Shown here piece after piece: positions 44,127 to 53,822 of a stretch of DNA of 64,000 nt. The stretch is from contig NZ_CP114058.1 in assembly GCF_026967475.1 (NCBI RefSeq), positions 2,294,001 through 2,358,000 on the forward strand, in the 5' to 3' direction. Both the position numbers and the translations under genes were made by a program. The stretch's first letter is position 1, and each line of letters opens with the position of its first letter. The notes under the pieces were generated by a model. That model made no database searches. It saw only the letters and a list, made by a program, of their open reading frames with translations, and was not told the origin of the DNA. The DNA comes from Rouxiella chamberiensis (GTDB lineage: Bacteria > Pseudomonadota > Gammaproteobacteria > Enterobacterales > Enterobacteriaceae).

Positions 44127-44158
44127 AATGACCACAAAGACGCTGTCAGACACGCAGA

Positions 44159-44491
44159 TTATTTGCTTGCCTGAGGATCTTTGTCGTAGTCGGAACAGGT
44201 CTGATAACCTTTGTTCATTACACGGCCCATGTCGTTATAACTGACGAAATAGGTCTGTGCTTTGCCGTCACGTGGGGCAACGGCGTAAGTCTGGCAAGTC
44301 CCTTTTGCGTGGATAAGGGTTGCTTCAGTCGATGGTGGACCCGCAATCGCACGAACCTGCGCGCGTGTCATCCCGGTTTTAACGTCGCTGACGACCGGCT
44401 CTTTGACATAACTTGCTGCGCGATCGTAAGTCTGACAACCCGCAAGCACGGATACCGCTGTAGCCACTATAACCAACATTTTCTTGTTCAT
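44159..44491 (-). CDS. osmE: Osmotically inducible lipoprotein OsmE
   Basis: Outer-membrane lipoprotein of the SmpA/OmlA-like group, DNA-binding transcriptional activator claims apart. The signal peptide with lipobox VLAGC (Cys at residue 19) is clear. The mature part PVVSDVKTGMTRAQVRAIAG, IHAKGTCQTY, then GYQTCSDYDKDPQASK matches E. coli OsmE (112 residues; here 110) over its length. GGAGGAGAAG before ATG 44491. The 310 bases upstream, to the cupin gene, hold no other gene and should include its stress promoter. Confidence 0.92.
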   Translation of the reverse strand: MNKKMLVIVATAVSVLAGCQTYDRAASYVKEPVVSDVKTGMTRAQVRAIAGPPSTEATLIHAKGTCQTYAVAPRDGKAQTYFVSYNDMGRVMNKGYQTCSDYDKDPQASK

Positions 44492-44802
44492 GACTTCTCC
44501 TCCAGAAGTGCTTTATGTTCTTATAAGGCTAGAAGAAAATGGTCATTAATCAACTTTATATAACTTTTATTTGTAGGTTGGATTCCAGATTAGGCATTTT
44601 CCTATCTCCATCGCTCGATAAACGGTTAAAAACCCGTCACCCCTGCCTCTTTTTTCGTGATATTCCCTGCGATATGTTCTATACCTGATGAAGATAAGCC
44701 ATTGAGATTTATGCCTGCCCATGACTCGATCCTGGAATTTTCGGAAAAAATCGCGTTGTGGAAAATGCGCTACATGCACGTTATGGACAAGGAGCAGAGC
44801 CC

Positions 44803-45420
44803 ATGCCGCTGGATAGACGTCGCTTTTGTACCCTGCTCGGTTGTGTTCCGTTTATAACGCTACCCCGCCTGAGCTTTGCCGAACCCAGAGAGGTGCCTAT
44901 GGAAGTGTTATCCATTAATAAACCTCAAGGCGGTGTGCCAAACAGTCCTCTGCCGGTTTTAATTTATCATCGCGTGATCCCGCCCGATGCGGTCGATAAT
45001 GCCGATTACTTCGAACATCTCTTCAATGCCAACGGGTGGCCGCCACAGTGGCGCTATGGCGTTTATACCTTTACCCATTTTCACAGCAACACGCCCGAGG
45101 CGCTTGGCGTGTTCTCGGGAGCGGCCAGATTGCAGCTGGGTGGCGAAAAAGGGGTAATTGTCGAGGTGAATATCGGCGATGTTATCCTGCTTCCTGCGGG
45201 CGTCGGCCACAAGCAGATTTCGGCCAATGAAGATTTCATGATGGTGGGGGCTTATCCACCGGGGGTGAAGGCAGATTTGTGTCACGACGAACCGGCCAAA
45301 TTAAAGGAACGCACGCTGGCGGTAGCCAAGGTGCCTTTGCCGGAATCGGACCCGGTAACAGGGCATTCGGAGGGCAGCATACAGCTGTGGCACAAGGCGG
45401 CCGCCGAGGTCAAAAAGTAG
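44803..45420 (+). CDS. Tat-exported cupin protein (YjlB-like), copy 2
   Basis: The start is ATG 44803 behind GGAG. The N-terminus DRRRFCTLLGCVPFITLPR is a short twin-arginine signal. The cupin core GVYTFTHFHSNTPEALGVFS and ILLPAGVGHKQI matches copy 1 at 10872 (roughly half identical by eye), with similar order of all motifs, ending DPVTGHSEGSIQLWHK. About 205 residues. Both copies carry the same export signal type, so export is likely part of the family's role here. It precedes tRNA-Ser copy 1. Function unknown. Confidence 0.75.
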   Translation: MPLDRRRFCTLLGCVPFITLPRLSFAEPREVPMEVLSINKPQGGVPNSPLPVLIYHRVIPPDAVDNADYFEHLFNANGWPPQWRYGVYTFTHFHSNTPEALGVFSGAARLQLGGEKGVIVEVNIGDVILLPAGVGHKQISANEDFMMVGAYPPGVKADLCHDEPAKLKERTLAVAKVPLPESDPVTGHSEGSIQLWHKAAAEVKK

Positions 45421-45437
45421 CGGCAGGCGGTTCATCT

Positions 45438-45602
45438 CAAATTGCAGACACAAAAAAGCCGCTAATTGCTTAGCAGCTTTCTTGTGTTGTTTATGGCGGA
45501 GGAGGAGAGATTCGAACTCTCGAATGGTTTCCCATCGCCGGTTTTCAAGACCGGTGCCTTCAGCCGCTCGGCCACCCCTCCGCAACGGAACGCACTATAA
45601 AC
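45438..45602. repeat. Direct repeat carrying tRNA-Ser, left copy
   Basis: About 165 bases comprising the tRNA-Ser gene, its terminator (AAGCTGCTAA-GCAA-TTAGCGGCTTTTTT on the minus strand, 45452-45480) and its -10 region. It is almost identical to 48297-48463. Differences are confined to the flank and one A in the terminator run. Confidence 0.88.
45494..45581 (-). tRNA. serT: tRNA-Ser (anticodon TGA), copy 1
   Basis: An 88-base class II tRNA. Acceptor stem GGAGGGG/CCTCCTCC-type with CCA encoded just before the TGG edge, anticodon loop CTTGAAAA with TGA, long variable arm (CGATGGGAAACCATTCG) and T-arm GAGTTCGAATCTC. Own promoter: -35 TTTACA (minus strand, 45617-45622) and -10 TATAGT (45594-45599), 17 bases apart. 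Identical to copy 2. Confidence 0.93.
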
Positions 45603-45839
45603 TCAGGCCATCGGGATGTAAAGCCTTGCGCTGTTCATTTGCTTGAAAAAACGGCATAAATTCAAATTTTTTCATAAATACTTTCAGCGCGCCAAAAGCT
45701 GCTGGTTTCCCATGCAAAAACTGCCAAAAAAATGTTCTCTCATTGACAAGGCATGGGCCATATCGTGAATCCGTCTATCGACATTGATTTAAGCGGCGGG
45801 CGACACATAGAATATCGACTCTGGCCAAAAGGATAGGAC

Positions 45840-46504
45840 GTGAACAGTTTGTCGAAAAAATCAGGTATCGCCACCTCCGTACGCGGCCGCCCCGCCGTTC
45901 CCGAGCAGGAACTCATCGAAAAAATCCACCATGCCGCTTTTCAGCTGCTGCGCGAAAAGGACATCGATGCGCTGTCCGTCGACGACATAGCACGCACGGC
46001 GGGCGTCGCCAAGAAAACCTTTTATCGCTTCTTTGCCAATCGCAGCGCGTTGCTGGAAAACCTCATCCTGACCTGGTCCTCCACCTTTGTTCTCTATTCC
46101 CTGCCTGTTCCGGACACGCAAGCCGCCGTAGCGAATGTGCTGGAACAGTTTTTTGTCAAACTGGCCGAACGCGCCCTGTCCGACAACGCGGTTGCCCTGT
46201 TCAAGTATCTCCAGCATGACTCCGCGAATAAAACACGATTTCTTGCGCTGTATCGTGAAAGCGGCATCGACAACGCCGGAAAAATACTCGATGCGTGGCT
46301 GATTGAACTCCGCACGCGCGGTTTTATCGCCTCTGATTGGCCCGACAATGGCGCAAAACACTTACAGGCCCTGATTATCGCCCCGACTCTGCGAGATATT
46401 GCACTGGGCCTGCTCCCCGCCGTGCCGGAATTCGATATTCGTCCCCGCATCCGCGAAGTCATGGCATTCATGACGCCCTTGCTGGGATTACCCCCTCGCA
46501 GTAG
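45840..46504 (+). CDS. TetR-family regulator, 3' end altered by frameshift
   Basis: The N-terminal HTH (IHHAAFQLLREKDIDALSVD, DIARTAGVAKKTFYRFFANR) is clear, followed by a C-terminal ligand domain. The frame as given runs on to 46868 across the next gene, giving an unnatural 342 residues. If the C-run 46491-46495 has six bases, it stops at TAG 46502-46504 and yields 221 residues, normal for TetR. Start GTG 45840 after AGGATAGG. It is probably the local regulator of the following Tat-amidohydrolase. Confidence 0.78.
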
Positions 46505-46638
46505 ATTCCTCCCCCTTTTACCTGCTTACATTCGTTTACCACTCTGCTCTGGCACCTCGTTGATGACGGCGTATATTTATTTAAGAAACGAAAAACGTTT
46601 CTTAAATATTTTCTCTCTCGCCATTAACGGATTCCATC

Positions 46639-47729
46639 ATGACCAACAGAAGAGATTTTTTACGCCACGCCGCCGTGGCCGCGACGGCGGTTGCTACGGG
46701 AAGTACAACGCTGATGGCCGGGCAGACTCAGGCGGCGATGCTGCCTCGGGCAGAACCCGCCACGCTCCCGCCCGCGCGGATCATCGCGCTGGAAGAACAC
46801 TTTATGCTGCCGGAGTTTGTGGGCTATCTTGGCGAGACTCGACAAAACATTCGTCCCTCGCTGTTTGACAAGGTGGTCCCTATCCTCTCGGATTTCGGTC
46901 AGGGTCGTTTGGACGTCATGGATAAAAACGGGGTGGATTTTGCGGTGCTGTCGCTGTCGGGTCCGGGCGTGCAGGTCGAACCCGATACGGCCAGGGCAGT
47001 GCGTCTGGCAAGGTATGCCAATGACCGACTGGGCAAGGAGATGCAGCGCCAGCCAACACGCTATGGCGGGTTCGCGCACCTTGCCATGCAGGATCCCAAA
47101 GCTGCCGCCGATGAACTGGAGCGCTGCGTCAAGGAACTCAACATGCAGGGCGCGATGATAAACGGCGAGACGGACGGGCTTTATCTCGACGACCGCCGTT
47201 ATGACATCTTTTGGGAACGCGTTCAGGCGCTCGACGTACCCATTTATATTCATCCGGGCAATCCGCCAGATTATTCACATATGTATGCCAATCATCCCGA
47301 AATGTGGGGTCCGGTGTGGAGTTGGGCGGTGGAAACCTGTTCTCACGCCCTGCGACTGATTTTTAGCGGCACCTTTGACCGTTATCCCGGCGCGAAAATC
47401 ATTCTCGGCCATATGGGGAAACCTTACCGATTCAGCTGTGGCGTCTCGACAGCCGCATCGAAACCGCCAACCTGAAGTACAGCCTCCAGCATCCGCCTTC
47501 CTTCTATGCGCGCAGAAATATCGTGATTACGACCTCCGGCGTGTGTTCTGATCCTGCGCTTCGCTGCGCACTGGATTCACTGGGAGAGGCCAACGTGATG
47601 TTCTCGGTAGACTATCCGTTTGAAAAAACCGATATCGCCACCCAATGGATAAAAACCGCGAAGATAACGCAAGCCGAACGCAATGCGGTGGCATGGGAAA
47701 ATGCGACGCGCATCTTGAAATTACGGTAG
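46639..47729 (+). CDS. Tat-exported amidohydrolase-2 family protein, frameshifted
   Basis: TIM-barrel amidohydrolase of the ACMSD / gamma-resorcylate decarboxylase superfamily. A twin-arginine signal (NRRDFLRHAAVAATAVATGS) precedes the domain. Metal-site motifs IALEEHFMLPEFV, IYIHPGNPP, ILGHMGE and FSVDYPFE are present. The frame breaks in GGGG 47415-47418 (five expected, giving GHMGETLPIQLWRLDSR). Repaired length 363 residues. Most family members are cytoplasmic, so export is notable. In the family the substrate is an aromatic or aryl acid; the actual substrate cannot be told. It follows the TetR gene. Confidence 0.78.
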
Positions 47730-47929
47730 TTCGACGGATCGTTTTAATATTTTAAACATATGTTTTTATTGATTATTTTATGGTCTAGGTAAAGACATGC
47801 GGGTACACTGCGTGCGGGTGCTCTGGATCTTTTTGCCCGAGCGCGACGCTTTTTACTGAAGTGAGTAGAGAATTTTAACGAAGTAAATGTTGTAGACGAG
47901 ATGTGAAGGCAGAAAGAGAAAAGCCCCGA

Positions 47930-47970
47930 ATTGATAAAATCAAAACGAGGCCTATCTGCATGCATCAACA
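47930..47970 (-). ncRNA. Possible Sok-like antisense RNA region
   Basis: The leader of the hok-like gene holds AAAAGCCCCGAATTGATAAAATC and GAGGCCTATCTGCATGC-type sequence like that of other type I toxin loci, whose antisense RNA is made from the minus strand here. The ends cannot be fixed from sequence. Confidence 0.3.
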
Positions 47971-48022
47971 ACATCAGGTTAGCCTCTTACCCGCCGAAAG
48001 GCAAGGACCAGGAGGTCATACA

Positions 48023-48175
48023 ATGCTACTAAAACTCACTGTTATTACTGTGATTGCTTTCTTCGTAACGGTTTTGCTGTTTACGTGGATGACAAGAGAA
48101 ACTCTGTGTGAATTGCACATCACAAGTCCAACAATGGAGGTGGTCGCGTTGTTGACCTGCACCCTTAAACTGTAA
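48023..48175 (+). CDS. Hok/Gef-family type I toxin
   Basis: A 50-residue membrane toxin. The helix LTVITVIAFFVTVLLFTWMT is followed by RETLCELHI and EVVALLTCTLKL, matching Hok members ([21 protein letters not shown]). Start ATG 48023 behind AGGAGG. An in-frame extension reaches back to 47903, as in the leader/Mok-type reading frames of such loci. A GC-rich 3' hairpin (GGCGGGGG-TTCG-CTCCCGCC, 48190-48209) and a strong terminator follow. It would depolarise the inner membrane if its antisense RNA failed. It lies between the two tRNA-Ser copies. Confidence 0.8.
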   Translation: MLLKLTVITVIAFFVTVLLFTWMTRETLCELHITSPTMEVVALLTCTLKL

Positions 48176-48260
48176 GAAGCAAACTAGACGGCGGGGGTTC
48201 GCTCCCGCCCAAGGTTGTGAAGCATGAATACAGGTGCACCCGCATTCGCTTTACCGTCTA

Positions 48261-48285
48261 AAGCCAGCCTTCGGGCTGGCTTTTT
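48261..48285 (+). terminator. Terminator of the hok-like gene
   Basis: AAGCCAGCC-TTCG-GGCTGGCTTTTT, perfect nine-base stem with T-run. Confidence 0.92.
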
Positions 48286-48296
48286 ATTGGCGTATC

Positions 48297-48463
48297 CCGA
48301 ATTTCAGATACAAAAAAAGCCGCTAATTGCTTAGCAGCTTTCTTGTGTTGTTTATGGCGGAGGAGGAGAGATTCGAACTCTCGAATGGTTTCCCATCGCC
48401 GGTTTTCAAGACCGGTGCCTTCAGCCGCTCGGCCACCCCTCCGCAACGGAACGCACTATAAAC
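48297..48463. repeat. Direct repeat carrying tRNA-Ser, right copy
   Basis: Near-identical to 45438-45602, including terminator (48312-48341), tRNA and -10 region. The right flank leads to yccA, so this copy is at the ancestral place (serT next to yccA as in E. coli). Confidence 0.88.
48355..48442 (-). tRNA. serT: tRNA-Ser (anticodon TGA), copy 2
   Basis: Base for base the same 88-base tRNA as copy 1. Promoter -35 TTTACA (48478-48483, minus strand) and -10 TATAGT (48455-48460) with 17-base spacer; the spacer differs from that of copy 1. The 300 bases from here to yccA hold this promoter and, presumably, the yccA promoter, but no other gene. Confidence 0.94.
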
Positions 48464-48742
48464 ATAGCCGATCCGGTTGTAAAGCCGGATTTTAGTCATT
48501 TGCTGCAAAAGTCGCCTTTAGGCGATCAACTGCCGATTTTATCGCCATAACGCCGCTTTATAAGGCTCTTATTTACTCAAACGCTCCGCCATCTCGATTC
48601 TGCTTATTCATTTTCAGTAAAGAACAGGCTGTGGTGGTAAAGAAGGGTAAACCCCCTTTAATCACGCTGGGCAACTATCTATTATCCTAACCTGAATGCT
48701 TTTTCACCGACTTCCCTTTTGTCGATAAGCGAGATGATAAAA

Positions 48743-49405
48743 ATGAACCGTACCGTCGCCTCCACCTCTTCACGCGCGGGCTCATTACTGAGCACGCACC
48801 GAGTGCTGCGCAACACCTATTTCATGCTGGCGCTGACGTTGGGGGTTTCCGCCATTACCGCCACTGCCAGCACCGTTCTGATGCTTCCCTCGCCGGGCAT
48901 GCTGCTGACCCTCGTCGGTTTTTACGGGCTGATGTTCCTGACTTTCCGCATGGCCGATCGCCCTGCAGGTATTCTGTGCGCCTTCGCGCTGACCGGTTTT
49001 ATGGGTTATACCCTGGGGCCGTTGCTCAGTTCGCTGCTGGCAGCCGGTGCCGGTGACATCATCATGCTCGCCCTCGGCGGTACGGCATTGGTGTTTTTCT
49101 GCTGTTCAGCCTATGTGCTGACCACGCGAAAAGACATGTCATTCCTGTCAGGTATGATGATGGCGGGCTTTGTGGTGCTGCTGGTTGCGGTGGTTGCCAA
49201 CCTGTTCCTGCAGATCCCGGCTCTGTCGCTCGCGATTAGCTGTCTGTTCATTCTATTCTCTGCGGGCGCAATCTTGTGGGAAACCAGTAACATCATTCAT
49301 GGCGGTGAAACCAACTATATTCGCGCGACCGTCAGCCTGTATGTCTCGCTGTATAATGTGTTTGTCAGCCTGTTGAGCATTCTGGGTCTGTCACGCAGCA
49401 ACTAG
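48743..49405 (+). CDS. yccA: Bax inhibitor-1 family inner-membrane protein YccA
   Basis: A seven-helix membrane protein that modulates the FtsH protease. The 220 residues match E. coli YccA (219): [60 protein letters not shown], and [20 protein letters not shown]. The start ATG 48743 is chosen by alignment; upstream in-frame ATGs exist at 48719 and 48734. The cytoplasmic N-terminus is the part degraded by FtsH. Confidence 0.92.
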   Translation: MNRTVASTSSRAGSLLSTHRVLRNTYFMLALTLGVSAITATASTVLMLPSPGMLLTLVGFYGLMFLTFRMADRPAGILCAFALTGFMGYTLGPLLSSLLAAGAGDIIMLALGGTALVFFCCSAYVLTTRKDMSFLSGMMMAGFVVLLVAVVANLFLQIPALSLAISCLFILFSAGAILWETSNIIHGGETNYIRATVSLYVSLYNVFVSLLSILGLSRSN

Positions 49406-49511
49406 GTCAGATTCTCTCTGATACAAGCCCTGCCACTGGCGGGGCTTTTTATTTGGCTGAAGACGCTTTTTTGCTAAACTTGCGCCCTGCTTTCAAGATT
49501 TCAGAGGTTTT

Positions 49512-49841
49512 ATGTTGCAGTTCAACGGCCAGGTGATTGAAACCGATGCCAAAGGTTACCTGAAAAACAGCGCCGACTGGCATGAGTCGCTGGCCCCTAT
49601 TCTGGCCGCCGAAGAAGGAATAACCCTGACCGATGCCCACTGGGAAGTGGTCAATTTTGTGCGCGCCTTCTATCTGGAGTTCAACACCTCACCCGCCATT
49701 CGCATGCTGGTCAAGGCGATGGCCCAGAAATATGGCGAAGAGAAAGGCAACAGCCGTTATCTTTATCGTCTGTTCCCTGAAGGACCCGCCAAGCAGGCCA
49801 CAAAAATTGCCGGATTGCCGAAACCGGTTAAATGTATTTAA
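49512..49841 (+). CDS. tusE: Sulfur transfer protein TusE
   Basis: A 109-residue protein of the DsrC family, last relay of the Tus chain, giving sulfur to MnmA for 2-thiouridine in tRNA. The C-terminal arm [12 protein letters not shown] carries the conserved penultimate Cys; [17 protein letters not shown] and [19 protein letters not shown] match E. coli. AGAGG before ATG 49512. Convergent with yccX. Confidence 0.95.
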   Translation: MLQFNGQVIETDAKGYLKNSADWHESLAPILAAEEGITLTDAHWEVVNFVRAFYLEFNTSPAIRMLVKAMAQKYGEEKGNSRYLYRLFPEGPAKQATKIAGLPKPVKCI

Positions 49842-49889
49842 CCGGTATCAACGTGCCAACACCCGACGGACTGAGCTTTTCAGCAAGGC

Positions 49890-50168
49890 TCAATGACGAA
49901 TCGAAAAGCCGCTGTAATCCGCGACGGCTTTCGGCTCGCTCAGCACCTTGTCGACCTTGGCATGTTGTGGCCCGCCCTGTTTGAGCCAGTCGAGCAACGC
50001 GTCGATAGCCTGCTGTTCGCCGCAGGCCACCACTTCCACGCTGCCGTCGTCGAGATTACGGGTAAATCCCGTCAATTCAAGCTCTTTGGCTTTCTGCTGC
50101 GTGGCGTAACGAAAACCTACGCCCTGCACGCGTCCATAAACGTACGCGGCTATACTGGTTTTTGGCAT
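49890..50168 (-). CDS. yccX: Acylphosphatase
   Basis: A 92-residue cytosolic enzyme that hydrolyses carboxyl-phosphates such as acetyl phosphate. The two signatures are present: [20 protein letters not shown] with the catalytic Arg, and [18 protein letters not shown] with the catalytic Asn. Full length. Convergent with tusE and divergent from rlmI, as in E. coli. Confidence 0.95.
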   Translation of the reverse strand: MPKTSIAAYVYGRVQGVGFRYATQQKAKELELTGFTRNLDDGSVEVVACGEQQAIDALLDWLKQGGPQHAKVDKVLSEPKAVADYSGFSIRH

Positions 50169-50265
50169 AATAATCTCCTCATAGCGATTTGATACGTTGC
50201 AATCTCACGCTCTTGCTCGGACAATGTCGCTCTTTTTTGTCTCCACACCGACAGAACCTAATTAT

Positions 50266-51459
50266 ATGACTGCACGTTTGTATCTGGCCAAAGGCCGTGA
50301 AAAATCCCTTCTTCGTCGCCACCCGTGGGTATTTTCCGGGGCGGTTCTTCGCGTCGAAGGAAAAGCGCTCTCCGGCGATACTATTGATATTGTAGACAAT
50401 CAGGGCAAATGGCTGGCTCGTGGCGCCTATTCGCCTCAGTCGCAGATCCGCGCCCGCGTCTGGACCTTCAAGCAGGATGAAGAGATCGATATCGAATTCT
50501 TTATCCGTCGTCTGCAACAGGCGCAGGTCTGGCGCGACTGGATTGCCAAGCGCGACGGCCTCGACGGTTATCGTCTGATTGCCGGTGAATCCGACGGCCT
50601 GCCGGGTATTACTATCGACCGTTTCCAGAACTTCCTGGTGCTGCAACTGCTGTCGGCCGGTGCCGAGCATCAGCGCGCGGCGCTGCTGACCGCGCTGCAA
50701 CACTGCTATCCGGAATGCTCAATCTACGATCGCTCCGATGTTGCCGTGCGCAAGAAAGAGGGTCTGGAGCTGACGCAAGGTCTGGTTGTGGGCGAAACGC
50801 CACCGGAACTGTTGCCGATTCAGGAACATGGCATGAGCCTGCTGGTGGATATCAAAGGCGGCCATAAAACCGGTTTCTATCTCGACCAGCGTGACAGCCG
50901 TCTTGCCGCGCGTAATTACGCCGCTGGCCGCAAGGTGCTGAACTGCTTCTCCTACACCGGCGCATTCGCCGTGTCTGCCCTGATGGGCGGCTGTGAAAAA
51001 GTCACTAACGTCGATACCTCGCAGGATGCGCTGGACATCGCGAAAAAGAACGTCGAACTTAACAAACTTGACCTCTCGAAAGTCGATTTCGTGCGTGATG
51101 ACGTGTTCCAGCTGCTGCGCAAATACCGTGCAGAAGGCGTTCAGTTCGACATGATAGTCATGGATCCGCCAAAATTTATCGAAAACAAGAGCCAGCTGGT
51201 GAGCGCGTGCCGTGGCTATAAAGATATCAATATGCTGGCGCTGCAATTGTTGCGTCCGGGCGGCATGCTGCTGAGTTTCTCCTGTTCCGGGCTGTTAACG
51301 ACCGATCTGTTCCAAAAGATCCTGGCCGATGCCGCGCTGGATGCCAATCGCGAGATTCAGTTCGTCGAGCAGTTCCGTCAGGCGGCCGATCACCCAGTGA
51401 GTGGCGCTTATCCGGAAGGCTTGTATCTGAAAGGTTTTGCCTGTCTCGTAACGGCATAA
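50266..51459 (+). CDS. rlmI: 23S rRNA m5C1962 methyltransferase
   Basis: A 397-residue AdoMet-dependent enzyme. It has an N-terminal PUA domain ([20 protein letters not shown]), central EEHEE domain and C-terminal Rossmann fold ([19 protein letters not shown] is the AdoMet loop; [13 protein letters not shown] is the MDPPxF motif; FSCSGLL carries a catalytic-type Cys). The start ATG 50266 agrees with E. coli RlmI; a longer open frame from 50197 is not homologous. Confidence 0.95.
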   Translation: MTARLYLAKGREKSLLRRHPWVFSGAVLRVEGKALSGDTIDIVDNQGKWLARGAYSPQSQIRARVWTFKQDEEIDIEFFIRRLQQAQVWRDWIAKRDGLDGYRLIAGESDGLPGITIDRFQNFLVLQLLSAGAEHQRAALLTALQHCYPECSIYDRSDVAVRKKEGLELTQGLVVGETPPELLPIQEHGMSLLVDIKGGHKTGFYLDQRDSRLAARNYAAGRKVLNCFSYTGAFAVSALMGGCEKVTNVDTSQDALDIAKKNVELNKLDLSKVDFVRDDVFQLLRKYRAEGVQFDMIVMDPPKFIENKSQLVSACRGYKDINMLALQLLRPGGMLLSFSCSGLLTTDLFQKILADAALDANREIQFVEQFRQAADHPVSGAYPEGLYLKGFACLVTA

Positions 51460-51469
51460 TTCGATAAAC

Positions 51470-51497
51470 CTTGAAAAGTGCCATTCCGACCCCATAT
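51470..51497 (+). promoter_or_regulatory. Sigma-32 heat-shock promoter of hspQ
   Basis: CTTGAAA (51470-51476), 13 bases, then CCCCATAT (51490-51497). This equals the sigma-32 consensus CTTGAAA-N11-16-CCCCATnT and lies 33 bases upstream of the hspQ start. Confidence 0.85.
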
Positions 51498-51529
51498 CCT
51501 CTATAGGTTGCTATTTTGAGGAGGTCGCT

Positions 51530-51865
51530 ATGATAGCCAGCAAACATGGGGTCAGCAGCAAATTCGGTATTGGTCAGCAGGTTCGCCACCGGATGTTAGG
51601 CTCTCTCGGGGTTGTCATCGATGTGGATGCCGAATATTCACTCGATAAACCGGATTCCAGCGAGATTGAAGCCGACGAACAAATGCGTGCCGCACCCTGG
51701 TATCACGTGGTGATGGAAGATGACGACGGCGAACCGGTTCACACCTACCTCGCCGAGATTCAGATTGACCACGAGGCGCGCGTGCCGCACCCGGAACAGG
51801 CATCGCTGGATGAACTGGCCGAATCCGTACGCAGCCAGCTTCAGGCACCTCGCCTGCGTAACTGA
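51530..51865 (+). CDS. hspQ: Heat shock protein HspQ
   Basis: A 111-residue hemimethylated-DNA-binding-type protein that stimulates the Lon protease and speeds decay of mutant DnaA. The body is [20 protein letters not shown], then [20 protein letters not shown] and QLQAPRLRN at the C-terminus, as in E. coli (105 residues). Extra residues [10 protein letters not shown] lie before the core, in part like the E. coli start MIASK. RBS GAGGAGGT. Transcribed from the sigma-32 promoter at 51470. Confidence 0.94.
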   Translation: MIASKHGVSSKFGIGQQVRHRMLGSLGVVIDVDAEYSLDKPDSSEIEADEQMRAAPWYHVVMEDDDGEPVHTYLAEIQIDHEARVPHPEQASLDELAESVRSQLQAPRLRN

Positions 51866-51947
51866 TGCCGTAACGATGCAGATGATAAAAACCGGTCCTC
51901 GCAGACCGGTTTTTTTATGCCTGAAATCCAGGTCGGAGCCGCCATAT

Positions 51948-52360
51948 TCAATGCCCCAGCCCGAGTCGCGGGATCTCGATTTTCGGACAACGATCCATCA
52001 CCACGTCCATACCGGCATTTTTCGCCAGCACGGCCGCCTGCTCATTGATGACGCCAATCTGCAGCCACAAGGTTTTCGCGCCGATCGCGATGGCTTCCTG
52101 CGCCACGCCATAGGCCGCTTCAGGATTTCGGAAAACGTCGACCATATCGACAGGATGCGTAATATCCGCGAGCGTCGCCACCACCGTTTGCCCGAGCAGT
52201 TGCTGACCTGCCAATTTTGGACTCACCGGCGTGACCTGATATCCTTGATCCAGCAGATATTTCATCACCCCATAACTTGGGCGCGACGGATTATCACTGG
52301 CGCCCACCAGCGCTATGCTTTTGATTTTTTTAGAATTTGAGTAATGTCGCTATCTTGCAC
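51948..52360 (-). CDS. yccU: CoA-binding protein YccU, frameshifted
   Basis: Small Rossmann-type CoA-binding domain protein. The body ([55 protein letters not shown]) is complete. The N-terminus [12 protein letters not shown] comes from GTG 52360 in another frame, and the join is in the T-run 52325-52331 (seven; eight needed). The repaired length of 137 residues equals E. coli YccU. Convergent with hspQ. Function unknown. Confidence 0.88.
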
Positions 52361-52550
52361 AGTGTTCTCTCCTCTCGGTAGGGTTCTCTCAAGTGTAATT
52401 CAGTCCGGCGAACTCGGCCGACTTTTCAAGCGGGCAAAGCTGCGCCAGTTGTTTCAGCAATGCTCTCCAAAATACATTTTGTAAAACTTTGACACACCTT
52501 TAGCATTATTGAATAATGAGCCAGTCAGTTTTTGCGGTCTGGAGAAAATA

Positions 52551-53207
52551 ATGAATCTTGGTTTACTGTTTGCCGGTGTGTTGATGGCAAGCGCGATAGC
52601 CCCTGCTTACGCCTTAAGTCTTAAGCTGTCGCCTGAGATAGATCTCCTGGTTGTCGACGGCCGACAGGTTTCGGGTCCGATTCTAAAAGGCGCCGACAGT
52701 CTGGAACTCGATGCCGGTCAGCATCAGTTGCTGTTTCAAATCACCAAAAATCTGCCCGCAGGCACGTCATCCCCCGAGGCTTATCACTCTCCGCCTATCA
52801 TCGTGGCTTTCACCGCGCAAAATACGCACGCCGTGAGTATCGGTCTTCCTACGTTGTCCACGCGGCAGGAGGGTCTCGAATTCAGCAAAAAAATGAACAT
52901 TTCGCTGGTGGATGAAAAAGGCAACCCGGTCAGTTACCGGCAGGATTGGCTGTCTGAAATCAAAGTCAGCAAACCGCAGAATTTTGAAGCGGCGATGACG
53001 CAGTACAATCTGTCGGGCCAACCCGCATCGATTCCGGCTTTTGCCATGACCCGCAAAAATACGCAGCTCTCTCATGCCGAAAATTCTGGTACACCGCATG
53101 CCAGCCTTGCCGATGACACCACGGCTTCGCTTTCACTCTCTCTCTGGTCTATTTTGCAGCAAAAACCGGCGACACCTCGTGAAGCCCCGGAAATCATCGC
53201 GCAATAA
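52551..53207 (+). CDS. yccT: YccT family periplasmic protein (DUF2057)
   Basis: A 218-residue exported protein. Signal peptide [21 protein letters not shown] is followed by [20 protein letters not shown] and [20 protein letters not shown], the DUF2057 core. RBS GGAG before ATG 52551. In E. coli YccT is linked to curli (CsgD) control; the mechanism is unclear. The tail after about residue 165 is low-complexity Ser/Thr/Pro. Confidence 0.88.
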   Translation: MNLGLLFAGVLMASAIAPAYALSLKLSPEIDLLVVDGRQVSGPILKGADSLELDAGQHQLLFQITKNLPAGTSSPEAYHSPPIIVAFTAQNTHAVSIGLPTLSTRQEGLEFSKKMNISLVDEKGNPVSYRQDWLSEIKVSKPQNFEAAMTQYNLSGQPASIPAFAMTRKNTQLSHAENSGTPHASLADDTTASLSLSLWSILQQKPATPREAPEIIAQ

Positions 53208-53320
53208 ACAGACCCCTGTCACCCTTCCTGCACTCTCTGCAACATTTGCCCCTGAAACGCTTCCCTGAAAATCCGAGTTTAAGTAATCTATCAGCCTTCA
53301 TTTCCTTAAAGGTCAGGCTG

Positions 53321-53779
53321 ATGGAATACACCACAAGAACAATCAAAAAACAGAAACATATTGCGTTAGTTGCTCACGACCACTGTAAAAGCAATCTTTT
53401 AAGCTGGGTTGAGGCCAACAAGGCGCAGCTTGGCGAACATACGCTTTACGCCACCGGCACTACGGGAAATCTGGTGCAGAGAAACACCGGTCTGCCGGTG
53501 ATAAGCATGCTGAGCGGTCCGATGGGCGGCGACCAGCAGGTCGGTGCCCTGATTTCGGAAGGAAAAATTGATGTGCTGATTTTCTTCTGGGATCCTCTGA
53601 ACGCCGTGCCTCACGACCCCGACGTCAAAGCGCTGCTGCGTCTGGCGACCGTGTGGAATATTCCGGTCGCCAACAACCGCTCGACGGCCGATTTTCTGAT
53701 TCAGTCGCCGCTTTTCAAGCAGGATGTAGAAGTCAGCATTCCCGATTATCAGCGTTATCTTCAGGATCGCCTGAAGTAA
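53321..53779 (+). CDS. mgsA: Methylglyoxal synthase
   Basis: Converts dihydroxyacetone phosphate to methylglyoxal and phosphate, a bypass of lower glycolysis. The 152 residues have the MGS-like fold: [52 protein letters not shown] (phosphate loop) and [19 protein letters not shown] with catalytic Asp residues. Start ATG 53321 (MEYTTRTI) by homology. Convergent with helD. Confidence 0.95.
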   Translation: MEYTTRTIKKQKHIALVAHDHCKSNLLSWVEANKAQLGEHTLYATGTTGNLVQRNTGLPVISMLSGPMGGDQQVGALISEGKIDVLIFFWDPLNAVPHDPDVKALLRLATVWNIPVANNRSTADFLIQSPLFKQDVEVSIPDYQRYLQDRLK

Positions 53780-53822
53780 TGCCAGACTCCGCGTCACCTG
53801 CCCGGCACGTGACGCGGCATTT

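Noticed and set aside
46505..46868. C-terminal 120 residues of the long TetR-type frame
   Set aside because: They overlap the amidohydrolase gene in another frame and look random; a one-base repair gives a normal TetR length.
45438..48463. Calling the tRNA-Ser pair attL and attR of an integrative element
   Set aside because: Both copies are complete with promoter, no integrase lies between them, and the repeat is not limited to a tRNA 3' end.
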